From Sphingomonas sp. LHG3406-1 (GTDB lineage Bacteria; Pseudomonadota; Alphaproteobacteria; Sphingomonadales; Sphingomonadaceae): DNA of 64,000 nucleotides. Shown in pieces: positions 54,413 through 63,527 of this stretch. The DNA lies in the NCBI RefSeq assembly GCF_029637485.1, contig NZ_CP069128.1, positions 1,736,001-1,800,000 of the forward strand, written 5' to 3'. Numbering within the stretch: position 1 is the stretch's first letter; each line of letters starts with the position of its first letter. The notes below the pieces were generated by a model. The model made no database searches and had not been told where the DNA came from. It worked only from the letters and a program-made list of their open reading frames with translations. The position numbers and the translations under genes are program-made.

Positions 54413-55136
54413 CGCCGACCAGCCAGGTGCCGGGAAGCCGGCGGCGGGAGCGGAACAGCTCGGCCTTCCAGCGCGGCGCGCCGGGTGCCCTCAAATCGAA
54501 CGGATGATCGGCGCTGGGTGCGCTGGCAAGGCGCCAGCGTTCGCGCGCACCGCTGAGGTTGGCGCTGCCCTGCAGCCGGATCAGCCAGCAGGCGACGCCC
54601 GACCGCTCGGACGCCACGGCCAGGCGCCGGGTCGCGGTGAAGTCCAGCGCGGCGGAATCGCCCCAGAGTTCGCCGATGACTCCCCCTAGCGCCGGACATC
54701 GGAGCCCCTCCTCCATCGCCCACAGCGCCGCCTTGGCATCGCGCGCCTCGACATGGATGAGGCGCGGTGCGGCTGCGCCGAGCCCCGCCGCATGGACCCG
54801 CCCCGCCTCGAGGATCGCCATCCGCTCCTGCACCCACAGCAGCGGCTTGGACGGGGCGAGCCGGGCGAGGACGAAGCCGGTCCAGCCGGCATCGCGCGGG
54901 GAAGCGGCGAACAGTTCGGAGAGGATGGCTTCGTGCCCCCTCCCTGCCGCCGGCGGTGGTGGGGAGGGCGACCGCTCGGCCGGAGGCCGCGTGGTGGAGG
55001 GGCCGCCAGCGTCGCCAGGGGCCCCTCCATCCCCGTGCCGCGTACGGCGGTCCCCCTCCCCATTGCCATGCAACGGGGAGGTTGAAGAGGCCGCGCGGGA
55101 TCCCCCGCCGGCGACCAGGCGAAACCTTGGGTCCAC
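54336..55136 (-). CDS. imuA: Mutasome protein ImuA (RecA-like)
   Basis: A 266-residue first gene of the imuA-imuB-dnaE2 operon. Residues 67-230 match ImuA: ILSELFAASPRDAGWTGFVL, LARLAPSKPLLWVQERMAILE and later WLIRLQGSANLSGARERWRL. ImuA resembles RecA or SulA and is needed for damage-induced mutagenesis. Residues about 18-66 are low-complexity (GDRRTRHGDGGAPGDAGG, SPSPPPPAAGRG) and coincide with a repeat element inserted between MDPRFRLVAGGG and the conserved part. The start is GTG at 55136; a LexA box lies 19 bases upstream. Confidence 0.88.
   Translation of the reverse strand: MDPRFRLVAGGGSRAASSTSPLHGNGEGDRRTRHGDGGAPGDAGGPSTTRPPAERSPSPPPPAAGRGHEAILSELFAASPRDAGWTGFVLARLAPSKPLLWVQERMAILEAGRVHAAGLGAAAPRLIHVEARDAKAALWAMEEGLRCPALGGVIGELWGDSAALDFTATRRLAVASERSGVACWLIRLQGSANLSGARERWRLASAPSADHPFDLRAPGAPRWKAELFRSRRRLPGTWLVGDEAPDLLPVAAEPGDRALGQWQRHA
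54935..55085. repeat. Palindromic repeat element in the 5' part of imuA
   Basis: It is bounded by CCCCCTCCCTGCCG on one side and CCCCCTCCCC-ATTGCCATGCAA-CGGGGAGG on the other, with GGAGGGGCC and GGCCCCTCC arms inside. The sequence is in frame with imuA and free of stops. It is probably a different REP family from that in dnaE2. Confidence 0.6.
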
Positions 55137-55154
55137 ACGACTCGCAACGCTGTT

Positions 55155-55169
55155 GTTCTGCTTTTGTTC
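55155..55169 (-). promoter_or_regulatory. LexA (SOS) box upstream of imuA
   Basis: GTTC-TGCTTTT-GTTC on the plus strand is an exact GTTC-N7-GTTC, the alphaproteobacterial LexA operator. It sits 19 bases upstream of the imuA GTG, where it would cover the promoter, so imuA-imuB-dnaE2 should be induced by DNA damage. Confidence 0.88.
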
Positions 55170-55218
55170 TTATTCGCGCGAGTCCGCGAACGGAGTCAAT
55201 CGGGCGACTCGGCAGGAC

Positions 55219-55758
55219 CTAGCGGGCGAGGAAGCGGTTCATCCCGAGTGCGCCGGCATGATCGCGCTCGGCAGCGAGGGCGAAGCGCGCGAACTGGCGC
55301 AGGGTCGGGCTTCCGCCCGCCGCCGCGAACCGCTCATGCAGGATCACGGCCTCCTGATGGGCCTGGAGCAGGCGGCGCTGCAGCCCGACCTCGAACGGCT
55401 GGCTGGCTTCCAGCATGGCGAGCCACTGCCGTTCGGTGGCGTTGAGCCGCGGCGAGGGCAGCAGGTTCACGCGCTGCCCGGCCATGCGCAGCTGGGCGGA
55501 CAGGCCGCGATGATCGGTGGCGAGCGCCTCGAGCCGGTTGCGAAGCGCCGGATCGCGGGTCCGCTCCAGCCCCAGCGCGCAGGCCCGGGCGACAAACTGC
55601 TCGATCGAGGCGATGCGCGTGACATAGTCGACAGGCGTGAGGGCGGGTCCGGGCACCTGAACCGGGCTCGGCGCGGGGCGTGGCGCAGGAACGGGCATCG
55701 GCGCCTTGGTCGCGCAGCCGGCGAGGAGGAGCGCGAACAGAGGGAGAAGCTTGCGCAT
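55219..55758 (-). CDS. DUF4142-like lipoprotein
   Basis: A 179-residue protein with a lipoprotein signal (MRKLLPLFALLLAGC) and a Pro-rich linker, then a long four-helix domain. The helical pattern with YVTRIASIEQFVARACALGL, ALRNRLEALATDHRGLSAQL and AERDHAGALGMN recalls the DUF4142 ferritin-like family; the match is by eye. An ATG three codons upstream (55767) overlaps a REP-like repeat and is less likely. Confidence 0.78.
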   Translation of the reverse strand: MRKLLPLFALLLAGCATKAPMPVPAPRPAPSPVQVPGPALTPVDYVTRIASIEQFVARACALGLERTRDPALRNRLEALATDHRGLSAQLRMAGQRVNLLPSPRLNATERQWLAMLEASQPFEVGLQRRLLQAHQEAVILHERFAAAGGSPTLRQFARFALAAERDHAGALGMNRFLAR

Positions 55759-55762
55759 GATC

Positions 55763-55853
55763 GTCATCCCGGGCTTGAGCCGGGATCCGCCTGCCTTCGC
55801 CCGGGCAGCCGAAGGAAGAAGAAGGCGGGCCCCGGGTCAAGCCCGGGGCGACG
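55763..55853. repeat. REP-type inverted doublet downstream of fumC
   Basis: GTCATCCCGGGCTTGAGCCG (55763 onward) and an inverted copy (CCCCGGGTCAAGCCCGGGGC, about 55829-55848) flank about 35 bases. Each half is itself a palindrome around CCCGGGCTTGA. Such units are common intergenic repeats in alphaproteobacteria. Confidence 0.75.
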
Positions 55854-55875
55854 TGCTTGTTCGGCGTGCGCCTGC

Positions 55876-57267
<1,392 letters not shown>

Positions 57268-57282
57268 GCGATCCCTCAAGAA

Positions 57283-57365
57283 CGTCATGCTGAACTTGTT
57301 TCAGCATCTTGTCTGAGGGAGGCGCCTAGCCGCGAAATGGATCCTGAAACAAGTTCAGGATGACG
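57283..57365. repeat. REP-type inverted doublet between sspB and fumC
   Basis: CGTCATGCTGAACTTGTTTC (57283 onward, palindromic around GAACTTGTTTC) and an inverted copy ending at 57365 (GGATCCTGAAACAAGTTCAG, 57339 onward) flank about 30 bases. It is a different sequence family from the repeat at 55763. Confidence 0.78.
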
Positions 57366-57377
57366 GCCGAGGGCCGG

Positions 57378-57863
57378 TCACTTCTTCCGCGTGAAGTCCA
57401 CCGAGACGACGTTCGACCCGTCCTCGACCGGCACGACCGCCGGAGCGTCATTCTCGGCGTCGTCATGCTCTTCATGACCGTCGTTCTCGGCGCCATTGGC
57501 CTGGAACTTGAGGCTGAAGTCGACGGCCGGATCGACGAAATCGGTCACCGCCGCGAACGGCACGCGCAGGGTGGCGGGAACGCCGCCGAAGCTCAGCCCG
57601 ACGGTGAAATGGTCCGGCGCGACCTTCAGGTCCCAGTAGCGGTGCTGGATGACGATCGTCATCTCGTCCGGAAAGCGCTGGGCGAGGTGCTTGGGGATCT
57701 CGACCCCCGGCATCCGGGTGCGGAAGGTGATGTAGAAATGGTGGCCGCCCGGCAGCGCGCCGCCCTTCTCCACCGAGGAAAGGACGCGCCCGACCACATC
57801 GCGCAGGGCTTCCTGCACGATCTCGTCGTAGGGAATCAGGCTTTCCGGAGTCTCGTCGGCCAT
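57378..57863 (-). CDS. sspB: SspB-family ClpXP adaptor
   Basis: A 161-residue protein of the alphaproteobacterial SspB family, which hands ssrA-tagged proteins to ClpXP. The N-terminal domain (IPYDEIVQEALRDVVGRVL, GHHFYITFRTRMPGVEIP, MTIVIQHRYWDLKV, FGGVPATLRVPF) is followed by an acidic, flexible tail ending VVSVDFTRKK, the usual ClpX-binding end. The ATG at 57863 is preferred over an upstream frame opening. Confidence 0.93.
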   Translation of the reverse strand: MADETPESLIPYDEIVQEALRDVVGRVLSSVEKGGALPGGHHFYITFRTRMPGVEIPKHLAQRFPDEMTIVIQHRYWDLKVAPDHFTVGLSFGGVPATLRVPFAAVTDFVDPAVDFSLKFQANGAENDGHEEHDDAENDAPAVVPVEDGSNVVSVDFTRKK

Positions 57864-57915
57864 GCGTCGAACTGGTAGCGAGGCATGGACTAGGGTCAAC
57901 CGGGAAACGTGCCTT

Positions 57916-58293
57916 ATGCCGATCGATCACAAGCAGCCGTACGACGACAGCAACATCTTCGCCCGAATCCTCCGCGGCGAACTGCCGTGCAAGAAGGTGA
58001 TGGAAAACGAGCATGCGCTGGCCTTCCACGACATCAACCCGCTCGCGGCCGTGCACGTGCTGGTCATTCCCAAGGGCGCCTATGTCAGCTGGGAGGATTT
58101 CTCCGCCAACGCGTCGGAGGCGGAGATCGCCGGCTTCGTCCGGGCGGTGGGCGAAACGGCGCGGATCGTCGGCGCCGAGCCCCAGGGCTATCGCCTGCTC
58201 GCCAACACCGGCAAGCGCGCCGGCCAGGAGGTGCCGCACCTTCACGTGCACCTGTTCGGCGGCCAGCCGCTCGGCCCGATGCTGGCGCGCTGA
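57916..58293 (+). CDS. HIT-family nucleotide hydrolase/transferase
   Basis: A 125-residue HINT-type protein that cleaves nucleoside phosphoramidates or similar nucleotides. The N-terminus NIFARILRGELPCKKVMEN, the middle HVLVIPKGAYVSW and the histidine triad PHLHVHLFGG are complete. It is divergent from sspB, with 52 bases between the starts. The permease gene follows 92 bases downstream. Confidence 0.95.
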   Translation: MPIDHKQPYDDSNIFARILRGELPCKKVMENEHALAFHDINPLAAVHVLVIPKGAYVSWEDFSANASEAEIAGFVRAVGETARIVGAEPQGYRLLANTGKRAGQEVPHLHVHLFGGQPLGPMLAR

Positions 58294-58385
58294 GTGTCGC
58301 CTTTGTTGCAGAGGGATTGCACCAGAAGAACAAGCCGCTAGGCTCCGCGCCGAACGGCTTAAGTCATGCCGCTAAGGGGACCTTG

Positions 58386-59981
58386 ATGAGATTTGCCCGC
58401 GTCAAACCGCTCGACGCCATTCTGGCGACGGCCGAGAAGAAATCACTTCACCGCTCGCTTGGCGCGATCCAGCTGACCCTGTTCGGGATCGGCTGCGTGA
58501 TCGGCACCGGCATTTTCGTTCTGACCTCGGCCGGTGCGCAAAAGGCCGGCCCAGGGCTGATGCTGGCGTTCGCCATCGCCGGCGCCATCTGCATCGTCGC
58601 CGCCCTCTGCTATGCGGAGATTGCGGCCATGCTCCCGGTCGCAGGCTCCGCCTACACCTACACCTATTCGGTGATGGGCGAACTGCTCGCCTGGACGGTC
58701 GGATGGGCGCTGGTGCTGGAATATGCGGTCGCAGCATCGGCGGTATCCGTCGGCTGGTCAGGCTATTTTTCAGGGACCATCCTGAATGAGTTCTTTGGGG
58801 TGCAATTGCCGGCGTGGCTTGCGGCCGGTCCGCTGGCGCTCGGCGGCGCCCCTGGCGGCCTGATCAACCTTCCGGCGCTGGTGATCGCCCTCCTGGTGAC
58901 CTGGCTCCTGATGATCGGCACCAGCGAAAGTGCCAAGGTCAACGCCGTGCTGGTGGCGATCAAGGTGACGGCCCTGACCGCTTTCATCATCCTCACGCTG
59001 CCCGCCGCCGAGGCCGAGAAATTCAACCCGTTCCTGCCCGCGGGCGTGTTCGGGGGGTTCGGCTCGGGTGTCGGAGCGGTGGGCGCGGCTGCGACCATCT
59101 TCTTCGCTTATGTCGGCTTCGACGCGGTCTCCACCGCGGCCGAGGAAACCCGCGATCCGCAGCGCAACGTGCCGATCGGCCTGGTCGGCAGCCTGCTGTT
59201 CTGCACCGTCTTCTACATCCTGGTCGCCGCCGGCGCGATTGGCGCCTCTCCAACCGGCGGTCAGCCGATCTTCGGTCCGAACGGCATTCCGTTCCCGGCC
59301 GGTTCGGAGGAACTCGCCCGGCAGTGCGCGCTCCCGCAGTATAGCGAGTGGCTGGTCTGCTCCAACGAGGCGCTTGCGCACGTGCTGCGCGAGATCGGTT
59401 ATTCCTCGATCGGCAACATGCTCGGCATCGCGGCCTTTGTCGCCCTGCCGTCGGTCATCCTGATCCTGTTGTTCGGCCAGACCCGCATCTTCTTCGTGAT
59501 GAGCCGCGACGGCCTTCTTCCCGAGAAGCTCTCGACCATCCATCCAAAGTGGAAGACCCCCTACATCGTAACGGCGCTGACCGGCGCGGTGGTTGCGGTG
59601 GCCGCGGCCTTCCTCCCGGTCGGCGCGCTTGCCGACATCGCCAATGCGGGCACGCTCTACGCCTTCATGATGGTGGCGATTGCGGTGATGATGCTCCGCA
59701 AGACCGAACCCAACCGGCCGCGCAAGTTCCGGACACCGGCCTTGTGGTTGATCGGCCCGCTGACCATTGCAGGCTGTATCTTCCTGTTCCTCAACCTTCC
59801 GTTTGAAGCCATGATCGTCCTGCCGGTCTGGGCTGGGATCGGCCTCGTCATCTACTATCTCTACGGTTACCGCCACAGCCACCTTGGCCGCGGCATCGTC
59901 GAGGTGCCGGAAGCGGAAGTCGACATGCTGCAGCCGAACGTAGCTGGCATCGGCGGCGAAGGCCCTGATCAGCGCGACTGA
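58386..59981 (+). CDS. APC-family amino-acid permease (cationic amino acid transporter-like)
   Basis: A 531-residue inner-membrane transporter with about 12 to 14 helices. The first helix has the APC substrate motif GIGCVIGTGIFVLTSAGA, and the sixth has FFAYVGFDAVSTAAEETRDP, typical of the CAT/YhdG group. Loops 7-8 contain an unusually long cysteine-bearing extracytoplasmic segment (ELARQCALPQYSEWLVCSNE). Substrate unknown, probably amino acids taken up with a cation. It ends at a strong bidirectional terminator. Confidence 0.92.
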   Translation: MRFARVKPLDAILATAEKKSLHRSLGAIQLTLFGIGCVIGTGIFVLTSAGAQKAGPGLMLAFAIAGAICIVAALCYAEIAAMLPVAGSAYTYTYSVMGELLAWTVGWALVLEYAVAASAVSVGWSGYFSGTILNEFFGVQLPAWLAAGPLALGGAPGGLINLPALVIALLVTWLLMIGTSESAKVNAVLVAIKVTALTAFIILTLPAAEAEKFNPFLPAGVFGGFGSGVGAVGAAATIFFAYVGFDAVSTAAEETRDPQRNVPIGLVGSLLFCTVFYILVAAGAIGASPTGGQPIFGPNGIPFPAGSEELARQCALPQYSEWLVCSNEALAHVLREIGYSSIGNMLGIAAFVALPSVILILLFGQTRIFFVMSRDGLLPEKLSTIHPKWKTPYIVTALTGAVVAVAAAFLPVGALADIANAGTLYAFMMVAIAVMMLRKTEPNRPRKFRTPALWLIGPLTIAGCIFLFLNLPFEAMIVLPVWAGIGLVIYYLYGYRHSHLGRGIVEVPEAEVDMLQPNVAGIGGEGPDQRD

Positions 59982-60004
59982 TCGCAGGCGACAGCTAAAA
60001 AAGA

Positions 60005-60036
60005 AAAGGGCCGGTGCAGTGATGCACCGGCCCTTT
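60005..60036. terminator. Strong bidirectional terminator
   Basis: AAAGGGCCGGTGCA / TGCACCGGCCCTTT, a perfect fourteen-pair stem with loop GTGA. T-rich tracts follow on both strands (CCTTTT on plus, TCTTTTTT on minus). It lies between the convergent permease and adenosine kinase genes. Confidence 0.93.
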
Positions 60037-60060
60037 CCTTTTGCCCGTTAGCGGGACCGC

Positions 60061-61053
60061 TCAGAGGAGATCGGAAGCCAGCGCCTTCAGGTCCTGCTCC
60101 GGCCTCGCACCATAATGCTGGATCACCTCGGCCGCGGCGATGGCGCCAAGCCGGAGCGAAGCTTCGAGCCCGAGCCCGCGCACTTCGCCGGCAAGGAAAC
60201 CGGCGGCGAACAGGTCGCCCGCACCGGTGGTGTCGACCAGATCGGCAATGGGCTCCGCCGCGACCCGCGCCCGCTCGGTGCCGCGCACCGCGACCGCACC
60301 CTGATCGCCGTGCGTGGCGACCAACAGCGGCACCTTCGGCGCCAGCGCCTCGACGGCGGCATCGAACGTCGACGCGCCGGTCATGGCGATCAGCTCGGCC
60401 TCGTTGCCGAACAGGATGTCGAGCCGCCCCTCGTCCAGAAGGCGCCGGAAGTCGTCCCCGTGGCGATCGACGACGAACGTGTCGGAGAGGGTCAGCGCAA
60501 CCTTTCGCCCGGCGGAGCGGGCAGCGGCCATCGCCTCGACCATCGCCGCGCGCGGCAGCTCGGGATCCCACAGATAGCCTTCGAGGTAGAGGATGCTGGC
60601 ATCGGCGGCGACGGACGGATCGAAGTGGCCAAGCTCGAGCCGCTGCGTCGCGCCAAGAAAGGTGTTCATCGTCCGCTGCGCATCGGGCGTGACGAGGATG
60701 AGGCTGGTGGCCGTGGCGCCGATGCCGCCGCGGGGCGCGACGATGAAGTCGATGCCCTGCGCCTTGATGTCATGGGCGTAGATGGCGCCGAGCTGGTCGT
60801 CCGCCACCTGGCCGGCGTAGGCGACCTTCAGCCCCAGAGCGGCAAGCCCCGCCGCCGTGTTGCCGGCCGAGCCGCCGCTGATCTCGCGCCCCGCCTTCAT
60901 GCGCCCGTAGAGGCGGGTCGACTCGGCTTCGTCGATCAGCCGCATCGAGCCCTTCACCAGCCCCTCGGCCGAGAGGAAGGCATCGTCGGCGTCGGCGATC
61001 ACGTCGACGATGGCATTGCCGATGGCCAGCACGTCGTAGCGGGGAGCGGTCAT
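60061..61053 (-). CDS. Adenosine kinase (PfkB family)
   Basis: A 330-residue ribokinase-fold kinase, likely phosphorylating adenosine to AMP. The N-terminal YDVLAIGNAIVDVIA, the substrate loop REISGGSAGNTAAGLAALG and the C-terminal catalytic motif VDTTGAGDLFAAGFLAG (base D) are clear. The lid block NTFLGATQRLE is typical of the bacterial adenosine kinase subgroup rather than fructokinases. Salvage of nucleosides is the likely role. Confidence 0.92.
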   Translation of the reverse strand: MTAPRYDVLAIGNAIVDVIADADDAFLSAEGLVKGSMRLIDEAESTRLYGRMKAGREISGGSAGNTAAGLAALGLKVAYAGQVADDQLGAIYAHDIKAQGIDFIVAPRGGIGATATSLILVTPDAQRTMNTFLGATQRLELGHFDPSVAADASILYLEGYLWDPELPRAAMVEAMAAARSAGRKVALTLSDTFVVDRHGDDFRRLLDEGRLDILFGNEAELIAMTGASTFDAAVEALAPKVPLLVATHGDQGAVAVRGTERARVAAEPIADLVDTTGAGDLFAAGFLAGEVRGLGLEASLRLGAIAAAEVIQHYGARPEQDLKALASDLL

Positions 61054-61133
61054 GAAAATTCCTGGATGATGGGGTCGATAAAGTGCGCGGGCGGGTAGCC
61101 GCCACTCGCTTGTCAGTCCAGCGCATTGCCGCC

Positions 61134-61499
61134 ATGGCCTTCCCGATGCGCCGCCTGTTCCCCCTTGCCGCCCTGATCCTCGGCGCCTGCGCCACTACGC
61201 CGCGACCGGCACCTCCGGCCGCGCAGCCGAGGCCCGAGGCGCCGCCGCCGGTGCGCACCAATCTGTCGGGCCTGGCGGAACCGGATCTCGTCCGCCGCTT
61301 CGGTGCCGCGCCGTTCCGGGTCAGCGAAGGTCCGGGCCTTAAGCTCCAGTGGCAGAGCGCGACCTGCGTCCTCGACACCTACCTCTACCCGCCCCAGGGC
61401 GGAGGAGCGGCGACCGTCCTCCATGCCGACGCACGGCGGCCGCTGACGGGGGAGACCATTCCCGTCGAGGTCTGCGTGGCGAGCTTCCCGGTCCGCTAG
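61134..61499 (+). CDS. Small hypothetical lipoprotein
   Basis: A 121-residue lipoprotein with lipobox LILGAC and a Pro-rich linker, then a compact domain (NLSGLAEPDLVRRFGAAPFR, GPGLKLQWQSATCVLDTYLY). The VRRFGxPxxxRxExxxxxWQY-like pattern resembles small outer-membrane lipoprotein folds related to SmpA/OmlA, but the match is weak. A second ATG at 61146 is an equally good start. The 3' end overlaps the convergent queG stop by four bases. Confidence 0.82.
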   Translation: MAFPMRRLFPLAALILGACATTPRPAPPAAQPRPEAPPPVRTNLSGLAEPDLVRRFGAAPFRVSEGPGLKLQWQSATCVLDTYLYPPQGGGAATVLHADARRPLTGETIPVEVCVASFPVR

Positions 61500-62539
61500 G
61501 CGGTCAGGCGCCCTGCCGCCCAGCCGGCGGCTTCGGCCACGACCGGGTCCTCGTCGCTGCGCAACCGTTCGACGTGCGGGCGCAGGGAAGGATCGCCGCT
61601 GTTCCCCGCCGCGATCAGGCAGTTGCGGAGGAAACGCTTCACTCCGATCCGCTTGATCGGACTGCCCGCAAACAATGCCCGGAAGCCCTCGTCGTCCAGC
61701 ATCAGCAGGTCGGCGAGCCTCGGCGCGACCAGTTCGGCGCGCGGCAGAAAGGCCCTGTTCGCCTGCGCCTGCTCGGCAAAGCGGTTCCACGGACAGGCGG
61801 CAAGGCAGTCGTCGCAGCCGTAGATGCGATTGCCCATGGCCTCTCGAAACTCGAGCGGGATCGGGCCACTATGCTCGATGGTCAGGTAGGAGATGCACTT
61901 GCGGGCATCGATCCGGCGCGGGCCGTCGATGGCGCCGGTCGGGCAAGCGGCCATGCAGGCGGTGCAGCTGCCGCAATGGTCGCGCCCCGGCTCGTCGGGT
62001 TCGAGCTCCAGTTCCGTGAAGATGACGCCCAGGAACAGCCAGTTGCCGTGGCTGCGGGAAAGAAGATTGGTATGCTTCCCCTGCCAGCCGATCCCGGCGG
62101 CGGCGCTCAGCGGCTTTTCCATCACCGGCGCGGTGTCGACGAACACCTTGAGCTGCGACGGCACGCTGTCGACGATGAAGCGCGCGAGGGCCTTGAGCGC
62201 CTTCTTGACCGTCTTGTGATAGTCGGCGCCCTGGGCATAGACGCTGATCCGGCCGTGATCCGGCGCCCCCTCCAGGGCACGCGGGTCGGTTCCGGGCGCA
62301 TAGCTCATGGCGAGCGCGATCACGCTCCTGGCCTCCGGCCACAGCGATTGCGGATGGGCCCGCTGGCCGGCCCTCTCCTCCATCCAGCCCATCGTCCCGT
62401 GGCGGCCTTCCGCCAGCCACGCGCGCAGCGCCTCGCCCGCCTGCGGCACGGCATCGGCGCGCGCAAAGCCGCACGTGACGAAGCCGATCCGCTCGGCCTC
62501 CGCCCGTATCCGTTCCTTAAGACTTGCAGGCTCAAGCAC
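61496..62539 (-). CDS. queG: Epoxyqueuosine reductase
   Basis: A 347-residue cobalamin and iron-sulphur enzyme for the last step of queuosine tRNA modification. An N-terminal domain (GFARADAV, SYAPG, DYHKTVKKAL) is followed by two [4Fe-4S] motifs (CGSCTACMAACPTGA and GCDDCLAACPWN) and a HEAT-like C-terminus (RFLRNCLIAAGNSGDPSLRP). The start is GTG at 62539. It is divergent from the ABC exporter genes. Confidence 0.95.
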   Translation of the reverse strand: MLEPASLKERIRAEAERIGFVTCGFARADAVPQAGEALRAWLAEGRHGTMGWMEERAGQRAHPQSLWPEARSVIALAMSYAPGTDPRALEGAPDHGRISVYAQGADYHKTVKKALKALARFIVDSVPSQLKVFVDTAPVMEKPLSAAAGIGWQGKHTNLLSRSHGNWLFLGVIFTELELEPDEPGRDHCGSCTACMAACPTGAIDGPRRIDARKCISYLTIEHSGPIPLEFREAMGNRIYGCDDCLAACPWNRFAEQAQANRAFLPRAELVAPRLADLLMLDDEGFRALFAGSPIKRIGVKRFLRNCLIAAGNSGDPSLRPHVERLRSDEDPVVAEAAGWAAGRLTA

Positions 62540-62579
62540 TTGGTCTCACTACAGGCGGCGAGACGGGGAGACCAGACGA

Positions 62580-63527
62580 GTGCTGCAGCAGGCGAGTGGG
62601 GGCGACTTTGCCGTCGAAGCCCACGATCTGGTCAAGGATTTCGGTGACAAGCGCGCTGTCGATGGTGTCAGCCTGGAGGTCCCGACCGGCAGCATCTTCG
62701 GCCTGCTCGGCCCCAATGGCGCGGGCAAGACGACCAGCCTGCGTCTCCTGCTCGGGATCATCGATCCCGACAGCGGCACGCGCCGCCTGCTCGGCCGGGC
62801 AGCACCGCTCGAAGCCGCATCGGACGTCGGCTACCTGCCCGAGGAGCGCGGCCTCTACCCGGCGATGACCGCCCGCGAGGCAATTGCCTTCATGGGTGCT
62901 CTTCGTGGGCTCCCCCTTGCCGAAGGCCGCCTTCGCGCGTCCGCCATGCTCGCCGAGCGCGGGCTGTCGGACTGGGAGAAGAAGCCGATCCGCACCTTGT
63001 CCAAGGGCATGGCGCAGACGGTGCAGCTGCTCGGAACGCTGGTCCACCGGCCCAGGCTGATCGTCCTCGACGAGCCCTTCTCCGGCCTCGACGCGATCAA
63101 CCAGGAGAAGCTCGAAGGGTTGATCCGGGCCGAGGCGGCGGGCGGCGCGACGATCATCTTCTCGACCCATGTGATCGCCCATGCCGAGCGCCTGTGCGAA
63201 CGGATCGCGATCATCGCCGGCGGCAAGGTCGCCTTCGCCGGCGAAGTCGATGCGGCCCGCGGCCGGCTTCGCCCGATCGTTCGCCTGCAGACCCGGGCGG
63301 CCGACGGCCCCTGGCGTGCCGCCCTGCCGCCAGGAGCGCGTCAGGTCGGGCGCGAGTGGCGTTTCGAACTCCCGCAGGAGGGTCCCGAGCCCTTGCTTCG
63401 CGCCCTGCTTGAGGGCGGTGCTGGCATCGAAACCCTGTCGATCGAGCGGCCGGGCCTGCACGACGCCTTCGTCGCGATCGCCGGGGCGAGTGCCGTGGAA
63501 GCGATGGCGCAGGAGGTCGGCGCGTGA
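62580..63527 (+). CDS. ABC transporter ATP-binding protein (NatA-like)
   Basis: A 315-residue ATPase with Walker A GPNGAGKTT, Q-loop region YLPEERGLYP, signature LSKGMAQTVQLL and Walker B LIVLDEPFSGLD, then a C-terminal extension (about 225-315) with DUF4162-like character. It pairs with the permease that starts in its stop (GTGA). The start is GTG with GGGGAG nine bases ahead. Similar to sodium or drug exporters, substrate unknown. Confidence 0.92.
   Translation: MLQQASGGDFAVEAHDLVKDFGDKRAVDGVSLEVPTGSIFGLLGPNGAGKTTSLRLLLGIIDPDSGTRRLLGRAAPLEAASDVGYLPEERGLYPAMTAREAIAFMGALRGLPLAEGRLRASAMLAERGLSDWEKKPIRTLSKGMAQTVQLLGTLVHRPRLIVLDEPFSGLDAINQEKLEGLIRAEAAGGATIIFSTHVIAHAERLCERIAIIAGGKVAFAGEVDAARGRLRPIVRLQTRAADGPWRAALPPGARQVGREWRFELPQEGPEPLLRALLEGGAGIETLSIERPGLHDAFVAIAGASAVEAMAQEVGA

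Noticed and set aside
49358..55136. Reading the repeats in the mutasome genes as frameshifts or pseudogenes
   Set aside because: All inserts keep the frame, no stop occurs, and conserved blocks continue on both sides in all three genes.
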